A stretch of DNA of 64,000 bases, taken from Algoriphagus sp. NG3 (GTDB taxonomy: Bacteria > Bacteroidota > Bacteroidia > Cytophagales > Cyclobacteriaceae). Positions within the stretch are counted from its first letter, which is position 1; each line of letters starts with the position of its first letter. The notes beneath the pieces were generated by a model. The model searched no databases. It had not been told where the DNA came from and saw only the letters and a program-made list of their open reading frames with translations. Positions 52,901 to 61,177 of the stretch are shown one piece after another. The DNA lies in assembly GCF_034119865.1 (NCBI RefSeq), contig NZ_CP139421.1:558001-622000 (forward strand), read 5' to 3'. Position numbers and translations under genes: made by a program.

Positions 52901-54943
52901 CCCTCCGGCCCGGATGGATGGACGCAGCGCACTAGCTATCAGCTCGGGGAAGATCAATTGACAAATCTGGAAATCAGGGAGTCGGACAGGAGTTGGAAGT
53001 ACACAGAAATCCAAGAAAAGGTGGAAGTATTCACTGTAGGGGCAGGAGTGGATTCGCTTTCATTCCGCAATACGCAATTTTACCTCAATCAGATTCCCCA
53101 GATTATCGACAATGTGAACAATGCCAACAGCCGCCTGTGCCCTAACGGGTCTTTGGGCCTGGTAGCTTTTGAACAAAAAAGCCTGATGCCTTATCTGGCT
53201 ATTCCGGTTCCCGGGTTTGATATTCTGGATTCCAGAGCTTGCGGACGGGTGCCACAAATGATCCAGAGTATCCAAAATTCCAGGATTACCACACCCGGGC
53301 AGACCATGCTGGTAGAGTATGTGGATAATGTCCCGGAAGGGGATTATGTGGTGATTTTCTCGGTAGGCAATGTGACGTTCGAAGCCTGGCCGGATATTGC
53401 GATAGAGAAATTAAAAGAATTTGGTGCCAGTGAAGCAACACTCAGAGCATTGAAAACGGGGGATCCCTACATTCTATATGGTAAGAAAGGGATGCGTCCC
53501 GGGGAGGCAATAGAAATAGTCGGGGACAAAACCATGGAAGTGCCGGCTTCCCAGCAGACGCTTTCTTTTGACACCGAACTTAGCGGCTACCTGACTTCTG
53601 GGATGATTTTGACGCCAAGAGTAGGGCCGGCCTCCTCTTGGGAGCGCTTTTTCCAACATGTGAATACCAGAAACTGGATCAATGAAGAGGAGAGGACTTA
53701 CTTTGATATCATTGGTGTAAAAGAGAATGGGGAGGAAGACCTGCTGATAGGGAATACCTACGATAAGGAACTTGATCTGTCCTTTATCAACACGGCGACT
53801 TACCCGTACTTGAAACTGCGCTACAGCATGGATGACCCGGAGTCCACAGCTCCTGCTCAGCTGAATAAGTGGCAGGTGAACTATACCGGAGTACCGGAGG
53901 GAGTATTGATCCTGAAGTCAGCGAAAGATCAGGTCAATCTGCGGGAAGGGGAAACCGGGCTTTTGGAACTGCAATTCAAGAATATCTCCAAATATAATTT
54001 TCTGGATTCTATTCAGGTAGATTGGAAAATGACCAATCTGAGCAGCAAGAGGGTGGAGGAGTTTTCAAAGAAATTCCCTGCGCTGAAAGCCGGTGAGGCA
54101 TTTGATTTTACTATTGAGTTCAGTTCCATTGGCAAAGCCGGGGAGAACAGTTTGGAGGTTTTCGCCAATCCTAGAATTCAGCGGGAGCAGACGTTCCGCA
54201 ACAACCAGGTGGATATGGGGCCTTACTTTTTGGTAGAAGGGGATAATTCCACTGCTTTGCTGGATGTGAGCTTTGACGGATTATATATCATGGATGGGGA
54301 TATAGTCTCACCTAATGTGATGATTACCGCATTGCTGAAAAATGACCAGACACTGCTGTATAAAAAAGATACGGTGGGATTGGATTTGTATCTGAAGCGG
54401 AACTGTGAAACCTGCGACTTTGAGCGCGTCAGTTTCTCCAATCCAAACCTGACTTGGACACCAGCTTCAGAAGACGAGGACTTCAAAGTTTCGCTGATTC
54501 CCGGGCCATTGGAAGATGGGATTTATACCCTTCGCATAGCAAATGAAGATTCTTCGGAGCCTTATGAGATTACCTTTGAGGTGATCAATGAGTCCCAGAT
54601 CACCAATTTCTATCCATATCCGAATCCATTTAGTACTTCTGTGCGCTTCGTGTTTACGGTGACGGGTATGGAAGTACCCGATGAGATCAAGATCCAGATC
54701 ATGACAGTGACGGGTAAGGTCGTTCGGGAGATTTTGCAGTATGAGCTAGGGCCTATACGCATAGGGAATAATCTGACAGAATACGCCTGGGACGGCAAAG
54801 ATGAATTTGGTGACCAGCTCGCAAACGGCGTGTACATCTACCGGGTGATGGTACGCAAAAACGGCCAATTCATGGAGCATAGACCAACTGCCGGGGATAA
54901 GGCTTTCAAGAAGGGCTATGGGAAGATGTATTTGTTGAGGTGA
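49922..54943 (+). CDS. PorU2-like C25 (gingipain-family) type IX secretion sortase
   Basis: A 1673-residue secreted protein (signal ending VLAQ). A C25 peptidase domain lies at about residues 430-760, with His 635 in FFGHGAPT and Cys 669 in FNGCDYGS as the catalytic pair. Ig-like and CARDB-like domains follow (NIGRVDTDSLEY, FKNISKYNFLDS), and a C-terminal FlgD-like/T9SS-type domain (YPYPNPFSTSVRF, WDGKDEFGDQLANGVYIYRV). This matches the PorU2 group of putative sortases. Its start overlaps porV2 in ATGA, giving equal expression. PorU cleaves C-terminal signals of cargo and attaches A-LPS; that this paralog does the same is inference. Confidence 0.87.
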   Translation: MIKNLLFAFLIFLSFTGSVLAQQPVWYNYNQTYYKIPTAADGIHRIPASSLSSSGINLSTIDPRNIRLYHRGVEVAIHIEGETDGRFDPQDYLEFYGKRNDGTLDKLLYTDFDQIPNPYFNTTSDTTAFFLTITNGGGGKRMNLRPAPEPALPSATTYASEKLLTLSEQYSLGISYALGFRLSKYDQGQGWMSSVVSKGNTRQLTFEGLGTKANSGLAKLEIGLVGRSFNAHSTRILAGPTAANQRLISTVSSKDFESTQLMLELNMNDFSADGSIVIGVNSAGSESTDNVSVAFAKITFQKALASGDFSSELFISPPGNQRIQLSQLTGNYAAMEVSDPVNPQKVQLSGAGQTRSFRAAIPGDSSKIWVQNEAEIISVLSLDPVRFRNYLAQPANYLLVGHQVLEQPTGKFDNPLKAYAAHRASPLGGGFDTLSVKVEDLYNQFSYGEYTPLAIYEFLRAYYPVHKPTHLLFAGRSLAMYSTSRVGGVTYFYRNNPDVFTFKDLIPAGGFPFSDNSYTIGLDPSKPAVPALAVGRIPARNSQHLADYLSKAIEKDAVGISDSWQKEIIHLSGGVSEFELERYFNFMNGFKTIAEGLYLGGKVNTYRKRSNSTVEVIDITGDLNEGRSMLTFFGHGAPTVIDIEIGFASDPTLNYQNKGKYPVMLFNGCDYGSAFGNSYTQGEDWVITPDKGAVSVLANSAIGVDVYLRRYSDMFYRNAFADSTLIYRTLGEVKREAEEEYVDAYGTSPLSFSHMEQMINYGDPGVRIFPADKADYSLKAEEVSLDSFDEVPVSVLSDSLKLSFVLRNIGRVDTDSLEYKVTRKFPDASTESFAAVRIPYIARLDSLFFTIPNTGRNSAGENTFTIEVNPTKEVKEMTFANNVVSYTKFIPLSGTLNLYPLEYGIVSGEETVLMAQIPGKSTEDRTVIIQLDTAASFTSAYRREVRVTTRGLAEMKLPLTAFSDSTTFYWRSKYQEAKPGETDAWTNSSFSFIPSGPDGWTQRTSYQLGEDQLTNLEIRESDRSWKYTEIQEKVEVFTVGAGVDSLSFRNTQFYLNQIPQIIDNVNNANSRLCPNGSLGLVAFEQKSLMPYLAIPVPGFDILDSRACGRVPQMIQSIQNSRITTPGQTMLVEYVDNVPEGDYVVIFSVGNVTFEAWPDIAIEKLKEFGASEATLRALKTGDPYILYGKKGMRPGEAIEIVGDKTMEVPASQQTLSFDTELSGYLTSGMILTPRVGPASSWERFFQHVNTRNWINEEERTYFDIIGVKENGEEDLLIGNTYDKELDLSFINTATYPYLKLRYSMDDPESTAPAQLNKWQVNYTGVPEGVLILKSAKDQVNLREGETGLLELQFKNISKYNFLDSIQVDWKMTNLSSKRVEEFSKKFPALKAGEAFDFTIEFSSIGKAGENSLEVFANPRIQREQTFRNNQVDMGPYFLVEGDNSTALLDVSFDGLYIMDGDIVSPNVMITALLKNDQTLLYKKDTVGLDLYLKRNCETCDFERVSFSNPNLTWTPASEDEDFKVSLIPGPLEDGIYTLRIANEDSSEPYEITFEVINESQITNFYPYPNPFSTSVRFVFTVTGMEVPDEIKIQIMTVTGKVVREILQYELGPIRIGNNLTEYAWDGKDEFGDQLANGVYIYRVMVRKNGQFMEHRPTAGDKAFKKGYGKMYLLR

Positions 54944-55084
54944 TGAAGGTGATTCAAGCTCTGTGCAGTATGAAAATAAACGCCATAAAATATGGGGCTT
55001 TGTGTCGCTTAGCCACCCTATGTCACGAGATAAACGCCATTTTATGAGGACAATAAATAAGTTAGCGAAAATTGAAAAAAAACC

Positions 55085-55555
55085 ATGGAAAGCAACAACC
55101 TATATCATGAAACTTTGAAATACTTGTTTCTAGGCTTAGGAATAATAATGTTAATTACGTCCATTTTGTCTTGGTTCTTTCCGGAGTTATTCTGGGTAAA
55201 TGGTGAGAAAATGGAACAAAGCATCGTTACGACGTTAGTTTTTGGAATGATAGGAATAGTTTGCTTTCTAATATTTATTGCTATTAAGGATAAATTTGTG
55301 ATAGTAAAATTAGGAGGCCAAAATGTACCAATAAAAAATGGTGACAACGAAAGAAAAATAAATTGGATGGAAGTGGAATCCCTTTCTCTCATACAGTTTG
55401 TTTACCCTCCTTTGTATAAATTGAAAGTTAAAGGGGATAATAAAGTCTATTGGTTCAATACTGAAAATCAATTTATAAATGCAGGTGGATTTACTAGTGA
55501 TACAATTGAAATGGGGGACTTAATAAAGAAAAAGAAAAGAGAGTTAGGAATTTAA
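55085..55555 (+). CDS. Small membrane protein of unknown function
   Basis: A 156-residue protein starting at ATG 55085. Two hydrophobic helices lie at about residues 14-36 and 50-68, followed by a soluble C-terminal domain with KLKVKGDNKVYWFNTE. It is strongly AT-rich compared with porU2 and marks the start of an accessory zone of unrelated short genes. An inverted pair GTTAGCGAA (about 55062) and TTCGCTAAC (about 56258) brackets this gene and the toxin-antitoxin pair. No family is recognised. Confidence 0.55.
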   Translation: MESNNLYHETLKYLFLGLGIIMLITSILSWFFPELFWVNGEKMEQSIVTTLVFGMIGIVCFLIFIAIKDKFVIVKLGGQNVPIKNGDNERKINWMEVESLSLIQFVYPPLYKLKVKGDNKVYWFNTENQFINAGGFTSDTIEMGDLIKKKKRELGI

Positions 55556-55611
55556 TTTTACAAATCATTTGACCATCAATCCATTAATTCCGTAAATTGA
55601 AGAAAAAAAAC

Positions 55612-55854
55612 ATGGCAAACCTTACTATAAATAATAAGACTTTGGAAAAGTATTTTGGTATGTTGCGAGGTCTAGATAATCTTTCCAAGAAAAAACTGAT
55701 CATAAAATTGACTGAATCTCTTGAAATAGAGGAAGAGAAAGTTGACTTGAAAACTCTTTTTGGAGCATGGGAAGACAATAAAGATTCTGATGAAATCATC
55801 AAAGAAATTAGAGAATCAAGAGTTGAAAAAGCAGAAGATCTTGGTTTCGAATGA
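55612..55854 (+). CDS. Antitoxin-like protein upstream of a PIN toxin
   Basis: The start is taken at ATG 55612 (80 residues). It has an N-terminal helix-rich part (TLEKYFGMLRGLDNLSKKKLI) and an acidic C-terminal tail (IKEIRESRVEKAEDLGFE) of the kind that wraps around PIN toxins. It overlaps the toxin start by four bases (ATGA), the usual arrangement of vapBC operons. No classical AbrB or ribbon-helix-helix signature is evident, so its DNA-binding mode is unclear. Confidence 0.7.
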   Translation: MANLTINNKTLEKYFGMLRGLDNLSKKKLIIKLTESLEIEEEKVDLKTLFGAWEDNKDSDEIIKEIRESRVEKAEDLGFE

Positions 55855-56249
55855 AATATCTTTTAGACACAAATATCTGCATCCATTTTTTAAGAGGAAA
55901 GTTTGGGATGATAGAAAAGTTTCAGGAGTTAGGAACGGAAAATTTTGCTATTTCTGAAGTTACGTTTGCTGAACTGGTATTTGGAGCCGAGAACAGCACT
56001 AATCCCAAGAAGAATCTTGAGTTAATAGAAGTTTTTACCGATCAAGTTCTGATCCTCCCTATTTTCAGTGCCATTTACCTTTATGGAAAAGAGAAAGCCC
56101 GATTAAGGTCAATAGGACTGATGATAAGCGATTTTGATCTATTAATCGGTTGTACTGCAGTGGATAAAGATCTGATCATGGTGACCGAAAATCAAAAGGA
56201 ATTTGAAAGAATATCTGGAATCCAACTAGAAAACTGGGTAAAGAGATAA
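55851..56249 (+). CDS. VapC-like PIN-domain ribonuclease toxin
   Basis: A 132-residue PIN-domain protein. It has YLLDTNICIHFLRG (first Asp), EVTFAELVFGAE (Glu), DFDLLIGCTAVDKDLIMVTENQKEF (second and third acidic positions and the C-terminal Asn/Asp strand). It would cleave tRNA or rRNA when free of the antitoxin encoded four bases upstream. The ordering fits VapC of the chromosomal type. A repeat and a group II intron remnant follow directly. Confidence 0.88.
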   Translation: MKYLLDTNICIHFLRGKFGMIEKFQELGTENFAISEVTFAELVFGAENSTNPKKNLELIEVFTDQVLILPIFSAIYLYGKEKARLRSIGLMISDFDLLIGCTAVDKDLIMVTENQKEFERISGIQLENWVKR

Positions 56250-56270
56250 GATAAACTTTCGCTAACATCA

Positions 56271-56382
56271 CCTTGAATACAACGGGCGGTTCCGAGTAAA
56301 TATAAAAATCCAGTATTTTTAAGAAGCTTGGAGTAGGCTTGAAGAGTACGGCTCCGAATGCCCGCCGTCTCCAAGCTGAATC
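56271..56382. repeat. Imperfect palindromic repeat family R, copy 1
   Basis: From CCTTGAATAC to CTCCAAGCTGAATC, with an 8-bp closing stem GCTTGGAG/CTCCAAGC inside it. It resembles 60381-60509 and 62686-62840 over its whole length (shared TTTAAGAAG, GTAGG, GGCTCCGAATGCC and CTCCAAGCTGAATC). The group II intron begins three bases after it. Confidence 0.7.
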
Positions 56383-56384
56383 AC

Positions 56385-57314
56385 GTGTGTGACTTGAATC
56401 GACCTTAAAAGTAGGTTGAATGCTTTGAAATGGATGGAGGACTATTGAGAAATCAATAGCTAGGCCCTCCGATGGCGGCTTGCCGGAGCGGCTATCAATT
56501 AAGCGTAGCGAATCACAGATGCCAACAAATAAAATTACTACATCTGTAAACCACCTTACGCTGCATCTAGTGGAAACACTGATGTGGTGAGCGGTTAAGG
56601 AAAAATGGGAACATCGATTCCTGTAGGTGAGTACTGATGGAGCTGATCCGCCGCGGCGGAGAACCAGTGATGAAGCTTCGATATGGCAAATTATGATGTG
56701 AAAAATAGGTAGTTACGTTTGTACCTATGACTAAGTGTGGCAGACGTCCGGAAGATACCGGCCACACCGCATCCGGGGTTAAGCTGGCAGGAACACAGTA
56801 CAGGCCATTTCAAAGCCTGCCCCGATGATTTCGGGGGAACAAGTGAACTCTATGCTGTTGTAAGCAGCAAATCCAAGGCATCAATACTGGCCAAATTCAG
56901 AGAACTGGCTATCCATAAGTGGCTTAGACCATTGCATGAAATTGCCAAACGTCTCAATCCAATTATCAGAGGACTGCTGAACTATTACCACAAGCTGTGG
57001 GGAGAGTCTATGCGTGAAGTATGGAATCAACTTAATCATCGTTTGCTCAAATGGGTGAAATGGGAAAAAGGATTGTATGAAATGGCTGCAGTCAGATGGC
57101 TGAAGCGACAGTATAAAGCCTCTCCGAGACTGTTTGAGCATTGGGAATTAGTTCAATCTTAAGTACTTTTAGTACCAAGCGATTTATAAACCTGTCAGGC
57201 GACAGGCAGGCATGAAGAGTCCGCCGCCGAGGATGAGAGTATCACGCACAGCCGGTCCCAATATCCGGGAGTTCTGTGGGAAGGTGAGGGCGCAATTCCC
57301 TTGCCTGACCCGAT
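56385..57314 (+). mobile_element. Degenerate group II intron
   Basis: The 5' end GTGTGTGACTTGAATCGACC matches the GTGYG intron start. The following 350 bases are rich in hairpins of the D1 type (for example around CCCTCCGATGGCGG). The 3' end shows the D5-D6 pattern with GTTCTGTGGGAAGGTGAGGG and a last CCCGAT (AY at 57313-57314). The reverse transcriptase part of the internal reading frame is missing; only the maturase tail remains (56842-57162). It sits after R copy 1 and before the gene at 57337. Splicing competence cannot be judged by eye. Confidence 0.75.
56842..57162 (+). pseudogene. C-terminal maturase fragment of a group II intron protein
   Basis: About 106 codons encode the maturase-specific (GIIM) tail: KWLRPLHEIAKRLNPIIRGL, then NYYHKLWGESMREVWNQLN and WVKWEKGLYEMAAVRWLKRQ. 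The N-terminal reverse transcriptase motifs (YADD and others) are absent upstream, so it is a truncation. Codons before 56842 have no family content. The stop is at 57160-57162. Confidence 0.8.
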
Positions 57315-57336
57315 TACCGGGCATTATAACATCAAT

Positions 57337-57903
57337 ATGAAAAAGTATTTTGTTCTATTCTTCTTTACCACTCTCTTAACTGGATGTGACGACAAAGGAC
57401 TAACTCCTAGTGATCTGGTAACTGAATATTATCATGCGTTCAACGATTCTGATTTTAGCCGAATAACGGCTGTGATAGCCGATAGTATTACCATTGTAGA
57501 AGGTGAATATGTAATGCCATACTCGCAGAAAAATTTTCATGAGCAATTCAAGTGGGATTCCATTTTCCAGCCAACTTATAAGGTTGTCGCACTGGAAGTT
57601 CAAAACAACCAGATAATTGCAACTGTAGCATCAAGTTCTAAACGCTACAAATATCTAAAAAATGATCCTTTAACTTGTAGATTTGAAATCTCCTTTAACT
57701 CGGATGGAATAACGAAACTGGAATCACTTGAGTGTTTAGATGCTGACTGGAACGTATGGCAAGCCGAAAGAGATTCACTGGTAAACTGGACGAAAAAGAA
57801 CCATCCCGAACTTGATGGATTTATTCACGACTTAACAATGAATGGGGCTATAAATTACCTAAAGGCCATCGAACTGTATGAAAATAGGCAAGACGCCCTG
57901 TAA
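57337..57903 (+). CDS. NTF2/SnoaL-like lipoprotein
   Basis: The start is taken at ATG 57337 (188 residues), which gives a lipoprotein signal (LLTGC). The mature part opens SDLVTEYYHAFNDSDFSRI and continues with the strand pattern of the NTF2-like fold (a helix, then a curved sheet with IATVASSSKRY). Proteins of this sort are common and uncharacterised. Its start is 23 bases after the predicted 3' end of the group II intron, so the intron separates it from any older promoter. An inverted-repeat boundary begins at its stop codon. Confidence 0.65.
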   Translation: MKKYFVLFFFTTLLTGCDDKGLTPSDLVTEYYHAFNDSDFSRITAVIADSITIVEGEYVMPYSQKNFHEQFKWDSIFQPTYKVVALEVQNNQIIATVASSSKRYKYLKNDPLTCRFEISFNSDGITKLESLECLDADWNVWQAERDSLVNWTKKNHPELDGFIHDLTMNGAINYLKAIELYENRQDAL

Positions 57904-58054
57904 CATATGCTATGAATGAATGGGGTTTTATCGGTCAGGAAAGTTTGGTGGGGATTGGAAAGTCCACCACGAATTGTAAATTTAAATATGTGTGGCATGT
58001 GCCAGTGGAAAGGTTAGTGATTTCTAATCCCCACTCATCATAGCAAGGCGTTAC
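57900..58054. repeat. Imperfect inverted repeat between cassette-like genes
   Basis: GTAACATATGCTATG and GAATGGGG (57900-57923) at one end mirror CCCCACTCATCATAG and CAAGGCGTTAC (58029-58054) at the other, with small bulges, enclosing about 105 bases. The size and layout are reminiscent of integron attC sites, but the terminal RYYYAAC/GTTRRRY boxes do not fit exactly. Confidence 0.5.
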
Positions 58055-58098
58055 AAGCAATCGTAAAAAACGACCGTTAAACAAATAACTATATTGAA

Positions 58099-58740
58099 AT
58101 GAGACTTTCAACGAAAGCAGAAAATATACTGACACAAATCACGGAGAAGAATACCAAATTAGGCGACTTACGAACCATTGCCAAAGACATAAAAAAAGAC
58201 CACCAATTAGCAACGGAACTTTGGTCGTCGAAATATTTTTTTGCCCGACAATTGGCTATTTTGATTATGGACAAGAAACTCCTAACTGAAGAGGTAGTTG
58301 ATAATTTAGTCACTGACATCAACCAACACAACGAAAATGAGAAACTTCAACTCATTGACTGGCTTTTTGCAAACCAACTGACCAAGGACAAAAAGACAAT
58401 TGCTCTAATTGAAAGTTGGGAAAACAGCCAATCTTCATTAAAAAGACGAACATATTGGTATTATCAAGCACGTTTGCGTTGGACAGGACAACCCCAACCT
58501 GACAGTGAAAAATTGCTGTCTAAAATTGAAAAGAAAATTGAAAATGAAGAGCCTGAAGTGCAATGGGCAATGAATTTCACAACAGGTTGGATAGGAGTTT
58601 ATGAAAAAAAGTACCGAAACCGCTGTGTAGCACTTGGCGAAAAAACAGGACTTTACAAAGGACAAATGGTTTCAAAGGGTTGTACTCCTGACTATTTACC
58701 AGAGTTCATATCAATTGAGAGCAAAAAAAGAAATTTATAA
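58099..58740 (+). CDS. DNA alkylation repair protein (AlkD-like)
   Basis: A 213-residue all-helical protein. The HEAT-like repeats include LWSSKYFFARQLAILIMDKK, EKLQLIDWLFANQLTKDK and SLKRRTYWYYQARLRW, the usual blocks of the DNA alkylation repair family of 7-methylguanine glycosylases. The Trp/Asp active-site positions of AlkD map to the WIGVYEKKYRNRC region only by guess. It is AT-rich. It stands alone between repeat boundaries, in the same direction as its neighbours, without functional links to them. Confidence 0.8.
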   Translation: MRLSTKAENILTQITEKNTKLGDLRTIAKDIKKDHQLATELWSSKYFFARQLAILIMDKKLLTEEVVDNLVTDINQHNENEKLQLIDWLFANQLTKDKKTIALIESWENSQSSLKRRTYWYYQARLRWTGQPQPDSEKLLSKIEKKIENEEPEVQWAMNFTTGWIGVYEKKYRNRCVALGEKTGLYKGQMVSKGCTPDYLPEFISIESKKRNL

Positions 58741-58862
58741 TTGAAAAAATGACATCATAATGAAAGAAGCGGTTGATCGAACATAAGAAGTTTTATCAAA
58801 ATATCGGACAGACTGACTAAATTCATTAAGACTCAAAAGATAAATGCAGAATAAAATATATT

Positions 58863-59435
58863 GTGAAAAACACCTCAAATAATATTTTACCAGCCATTTT
58901 TCTGTTTGTATTGTTGATAATAACAATGGAAATACTTGACTATTTATTTCCTTATCCAGGTTTCGGGGTTATTGTGTCTTTCTCTATCATATACGGACTC
59001 TGTTCTGTAGTTATTATTTTGGGAATAATCTTAACTAGGAAATTGAATTTTAAATCACGTACCGCTATTTGGTTATTAATTTTTATTATAAATTCATTAA
59101 TTGCGGCTCAATTTTATCCAAAGCAAGGTGGGATTACGGTTCTTGAAAAAATTGGACACACATACAATGTAATTAACAATTATGAAAGTATTACTGAAGA
59201 AGATTTAGAACTTTACATAGAAAATGAATTTGACGCTTTTGACATATCTATTCCAGACGTCAAAGAGCGATATATCGCTGCATTATATAAATTTAGGAAT
59301 GAAATTAATCGTGATGGAATATGTTTCATTTACGGGGATAGAGATAAGCCTATTTTGGAGAACACTAGTATTGAAAAACACTTTGAAACCGGACAAGACA
59401 AATTAATATGGTGGTTGCTTGAAACATTTAAATAA
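58863..59435 (+). CDS. Four-helix membrane protein of unknown function
   Basis: A 190-residue protein starting at GTG 58863 (KNTSNNILPAIFLFVLL). Four hydrophobic segments lie at about residues 9-29, 34-58, 65-72 and 70-85, then a soluble C-terminal half rich in acidic residues (ITEEDLELYIENEFDAFD). Low G+C content. No family is recognised. It ends seven bases before an integrase remnant on the other strand. Confidence 0.5.
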   Translation: MKNTSNNILPAIFLFVLLIITMEILDYLFPYPGFGVIVSFSIIYGLCSVVIILGIILTRKLNFKSRTAIWLLIFIINSLIAAQFYPKQGGITVLEKIGHTYNVINNYESITEEDLELYIENEFDAFDISIPDVKERYIAALYKFRNEINRDGICFIYGDRDKPILENTSIEKHFETGQDKLIWWLLETFK

Positions 59436-59441
59436 AATGAA

Positions 59442-59829
59442 ACTAAAACCAACCCTCTTCTTGGCTTAGCACGACCGGAATCTTCTTATCCCGTTTGATG
59501 GCAGGCAGTTCGATCCGCTTGTCCTTCATCCCTTCGATGTGGTAGGCGAAGCGAAGGGTATGGACGGTAAACTTGAAGTAGGAATCCGAAGGGGTGTTAT
59601 GACTGCGCTTGACTCGATGCAGGTAATCGTTGATCCGTTTCGGGTCAACTTCGGTGGGCAGTTCATTGAAATGGATGGACAGTTTGGCCAGATGTCTGGC
59701 ATAGTCGGAGAGGATGCTTTTGCTTTTGCCGACAACAACAACTTTTTGTTCAAACTTGGCAAGCAGTTCAGCAAAACCTGCTACATTAGAACGGGCAGTC
59801 TGGATGAGGTTTTCTTTTATTCCTGTCTG
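59442..59829 (-). pseudogene. Tyrosine recombinase (integrase) N-terminal fragment
   Basis: The minus strand is open with clear family content: NLIQTARSNVAGFAELL, then SDYARHLAKLSIHFNELPTE and RVKRSHNTPSDSYFKFTVHT, ending at LPAIKRDKKIPVVLSQEE. This is the SAM-like core-binding domain of phage-integrase-type recombinases up to the start of the catalytic domain. The catalytic Arg/His/Tyr region is missing; a stop comes four residues later (59442-59444). No start codon context is preserved because the 5' side ends at the junction with the next fragment (about 59829). The plus-strand frame on this stretch is a shadow. Confidence 0.8.
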
Positions 59830-59841
59830 CCGTCAGGCAGG
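59822..59841. repeat. Short palindrome at the junction of two gene fragments
   Basis: CCTGTCTGCCGTCAGGCAGG, a member of the CTGCCTGCNGNAGGCAG group seen also in copy 4 of the structured element, in R copies 2 and 3, at 45870-45885 and at 57191-57206. It lies exactly where the integrase remnant (minus) meets the ATP-binding remnant (plus). Confidence 0.7.
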
Positions 59842-60282
59842 TTCCCTGAAGGAATTTCCGAAGAAGATTTGAAGAAAGTGCACCGCTCCAAACCAAGAAA
59901 TCCACTACTTGCAGATGTTTGTTTCAAGGCTGGATATATTGATTCTTGGGGAAGGGGGACAATCAAAATTATTGAAGCTTGTAAGAATGCGGGATTGCCG
60001 GAACCAGTTTTAAAAGAAGAACGAGGATTCCTGAGCAAGATATTCAAAGACCGATTTACCGAAGATCAATTGAAGAAAAATGGGCTACAGGAAAGACAGG
60101 TTGAAGCGATGCTTTACACCAAAAAATATGGAGAAATTACTAATTCGAAGTATCAGGAGATAGCTAATGTTTCAATAGCAACGGCTACGAGAGACATTAA
60201 AGAGTTTGAAGATAAGGGGCTATTGAAAAATATTGGGACAAAAGGATCGAGTGCAGTTTACAAACTAGGAGTTGGTTCATAG
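59830..60282 (+). pseudogene. C-terminal fragment of an AlbA/HATPase-type ATP-binding regulator
   Basis: About 150 codons. GRFPEGISEEDLKKVHRSKPRNP, shown here in two pieces GRFPEGISEED and HRSKPRNPLLADVCFKAGY, followed by DSWGRGTIKIIEACKNAG, match the C-terminal ATP-binding (HATPase_c_4) half of RecG-like/AlbA-domain regulators. It continues into a winged-helix segment (NSKYQEIANVSIATATRDIKEF) and a normal stop. The N-terminal AlbA domain is absent. An open frame continues upstream to 59539, but there it is antisense to the integrase fragment. The palindrome 59822-59841 marks the junction. Confidence 0.8.
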
Positions 60283-60380
60283 TTGGCTCAGTTGGCTCAC
60301 GGTGGGCTCATAATTGGCTCAAAAGATAAAACAAAGAAGAATTAAAATTTGCAGAGAAGAACACCGAGACGATAACATTA

Positions 60381-60509
60381 CCTTGGATTCAGCTGCCGGT
60401 TCAGAGTAAGTTTAAAAATCAGTATCTTTAAGAAGTTAGGAGTAGGTTGGAAGCGAACGGATCCGAAAGCCTGACGGAAGGCAGGCCCGCCGTCTCCAAG
60501 CTGAATCCC
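60381..60509. repeat. Imperfect palindromic repeat family R, copy 2
   Basis: Terminal arms GGATTCAGC and GCTGAATCC pair. The interior matches copies 1 and 3. A 16-base palindrome-like insert (GCCTGACGGAAGGCAGG, about 60469-60485) interrupts the segment that is continuous in copy 1. Confidence 0.75.
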
Positions 60510-60547
60510 TTAGTGTGCAACCAGTTCCACAAAATTCTCACCTACCT

Positions 60548-61003
60548 ATGGACATAAGTCAACTGTTCAAAGACTCGTTTGACACTTTTAAAGTTTTTGA
60601 CAATCTTACAATTGAGCAAGCATCCCAAACTTCAGAAAATACGCCTAAGACTGTTTTGCAAATACTAAACCACTTGACGATTTGGCAAGATTATCAATTA
60701 AGACTTTTGCGCAATGGATTCTTAAACCAAAGCATTAACGAAATTGACACATGGACCGAAGAAAAATCGGTACTAAGCCAAGAGCTACTTGATGAGAAGG
60801 TTAATGAATTTAAAAGGCAAATTGACTCCATTAAATCCGAGGTCAACAACTTTGACAAGGCTAACGGAGGATATGAAATAAAAATTAAAACGATTCAGGA
60901 CTTGGCTCTTCATTTGTCATTTCATCTTGGAGAAATTATCAGTTTGAGACGGATTCAAAGGAATTACCCATGGCCTAATGAAATGAAGGAGTTTTTAAGA
61001 TAG
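60548..61003 (+). CDS. DinB-like four-helix protein
   Basis: The start is taken at ATG 60548 (151 residues); an upstream in-frame start at 60515 falls inside the repeat. It has MDISQLFKDSFDTFK, QILNHLTIWQDYQLRLL and LALHLSFHLGEIISLRRIQ, with His at the usual metal-binding places of the DinB/YfiT fold. Members may be thiol-dependent transferases (bacillithiol or mycothiol relatives), but the reaction here is unknown. It is one of a row of unrelated plus-strand genes. Confidence 0.7.
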   Translation: MDISQLFKDSFDTFKVFDNLTIEQASQTSENTPKTVLQILNHLTIWQDYQLRLLRNGFLNQSINEIDTWTEEKSVLSQELLDEKVNEFKRQIDSIKSEVNNFDKANGGYEIKIKTIQDLALHLSFHLGEIISLRRIQRNYPWPNEMKEFLR

Positions 61004-61177
61004 ATTGAGTAAGAAATGGCAGCACAGCAGGTATGTGGCAACAGCGGGTGAAGTGGTGAATCGAAGGTCTGTGCTTCTAAAAATCTTTGTGTTAAACGGA
61101 ACAATAAAGTGCTTCGAAAACCGCCCAAGTCATACACGCAAAACTGTTGACTGCCATTTTATTAACCAAAATACAAG

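Noticed and set aside
57900..58054. Standard integron attC site
   Set aside because: The end boxes do not match RYYYAAC/GTTRRRY and no intact integron integrase is present; kept only as a cassette-like boundary.
59539..59829. N-terminal part of the 247-codon plus-strand frame
   Set aside because: The minus strand here encodes a recognisable integrase domain, so the plus frame is a shadow joined by chance to the ATP-binding fragment.
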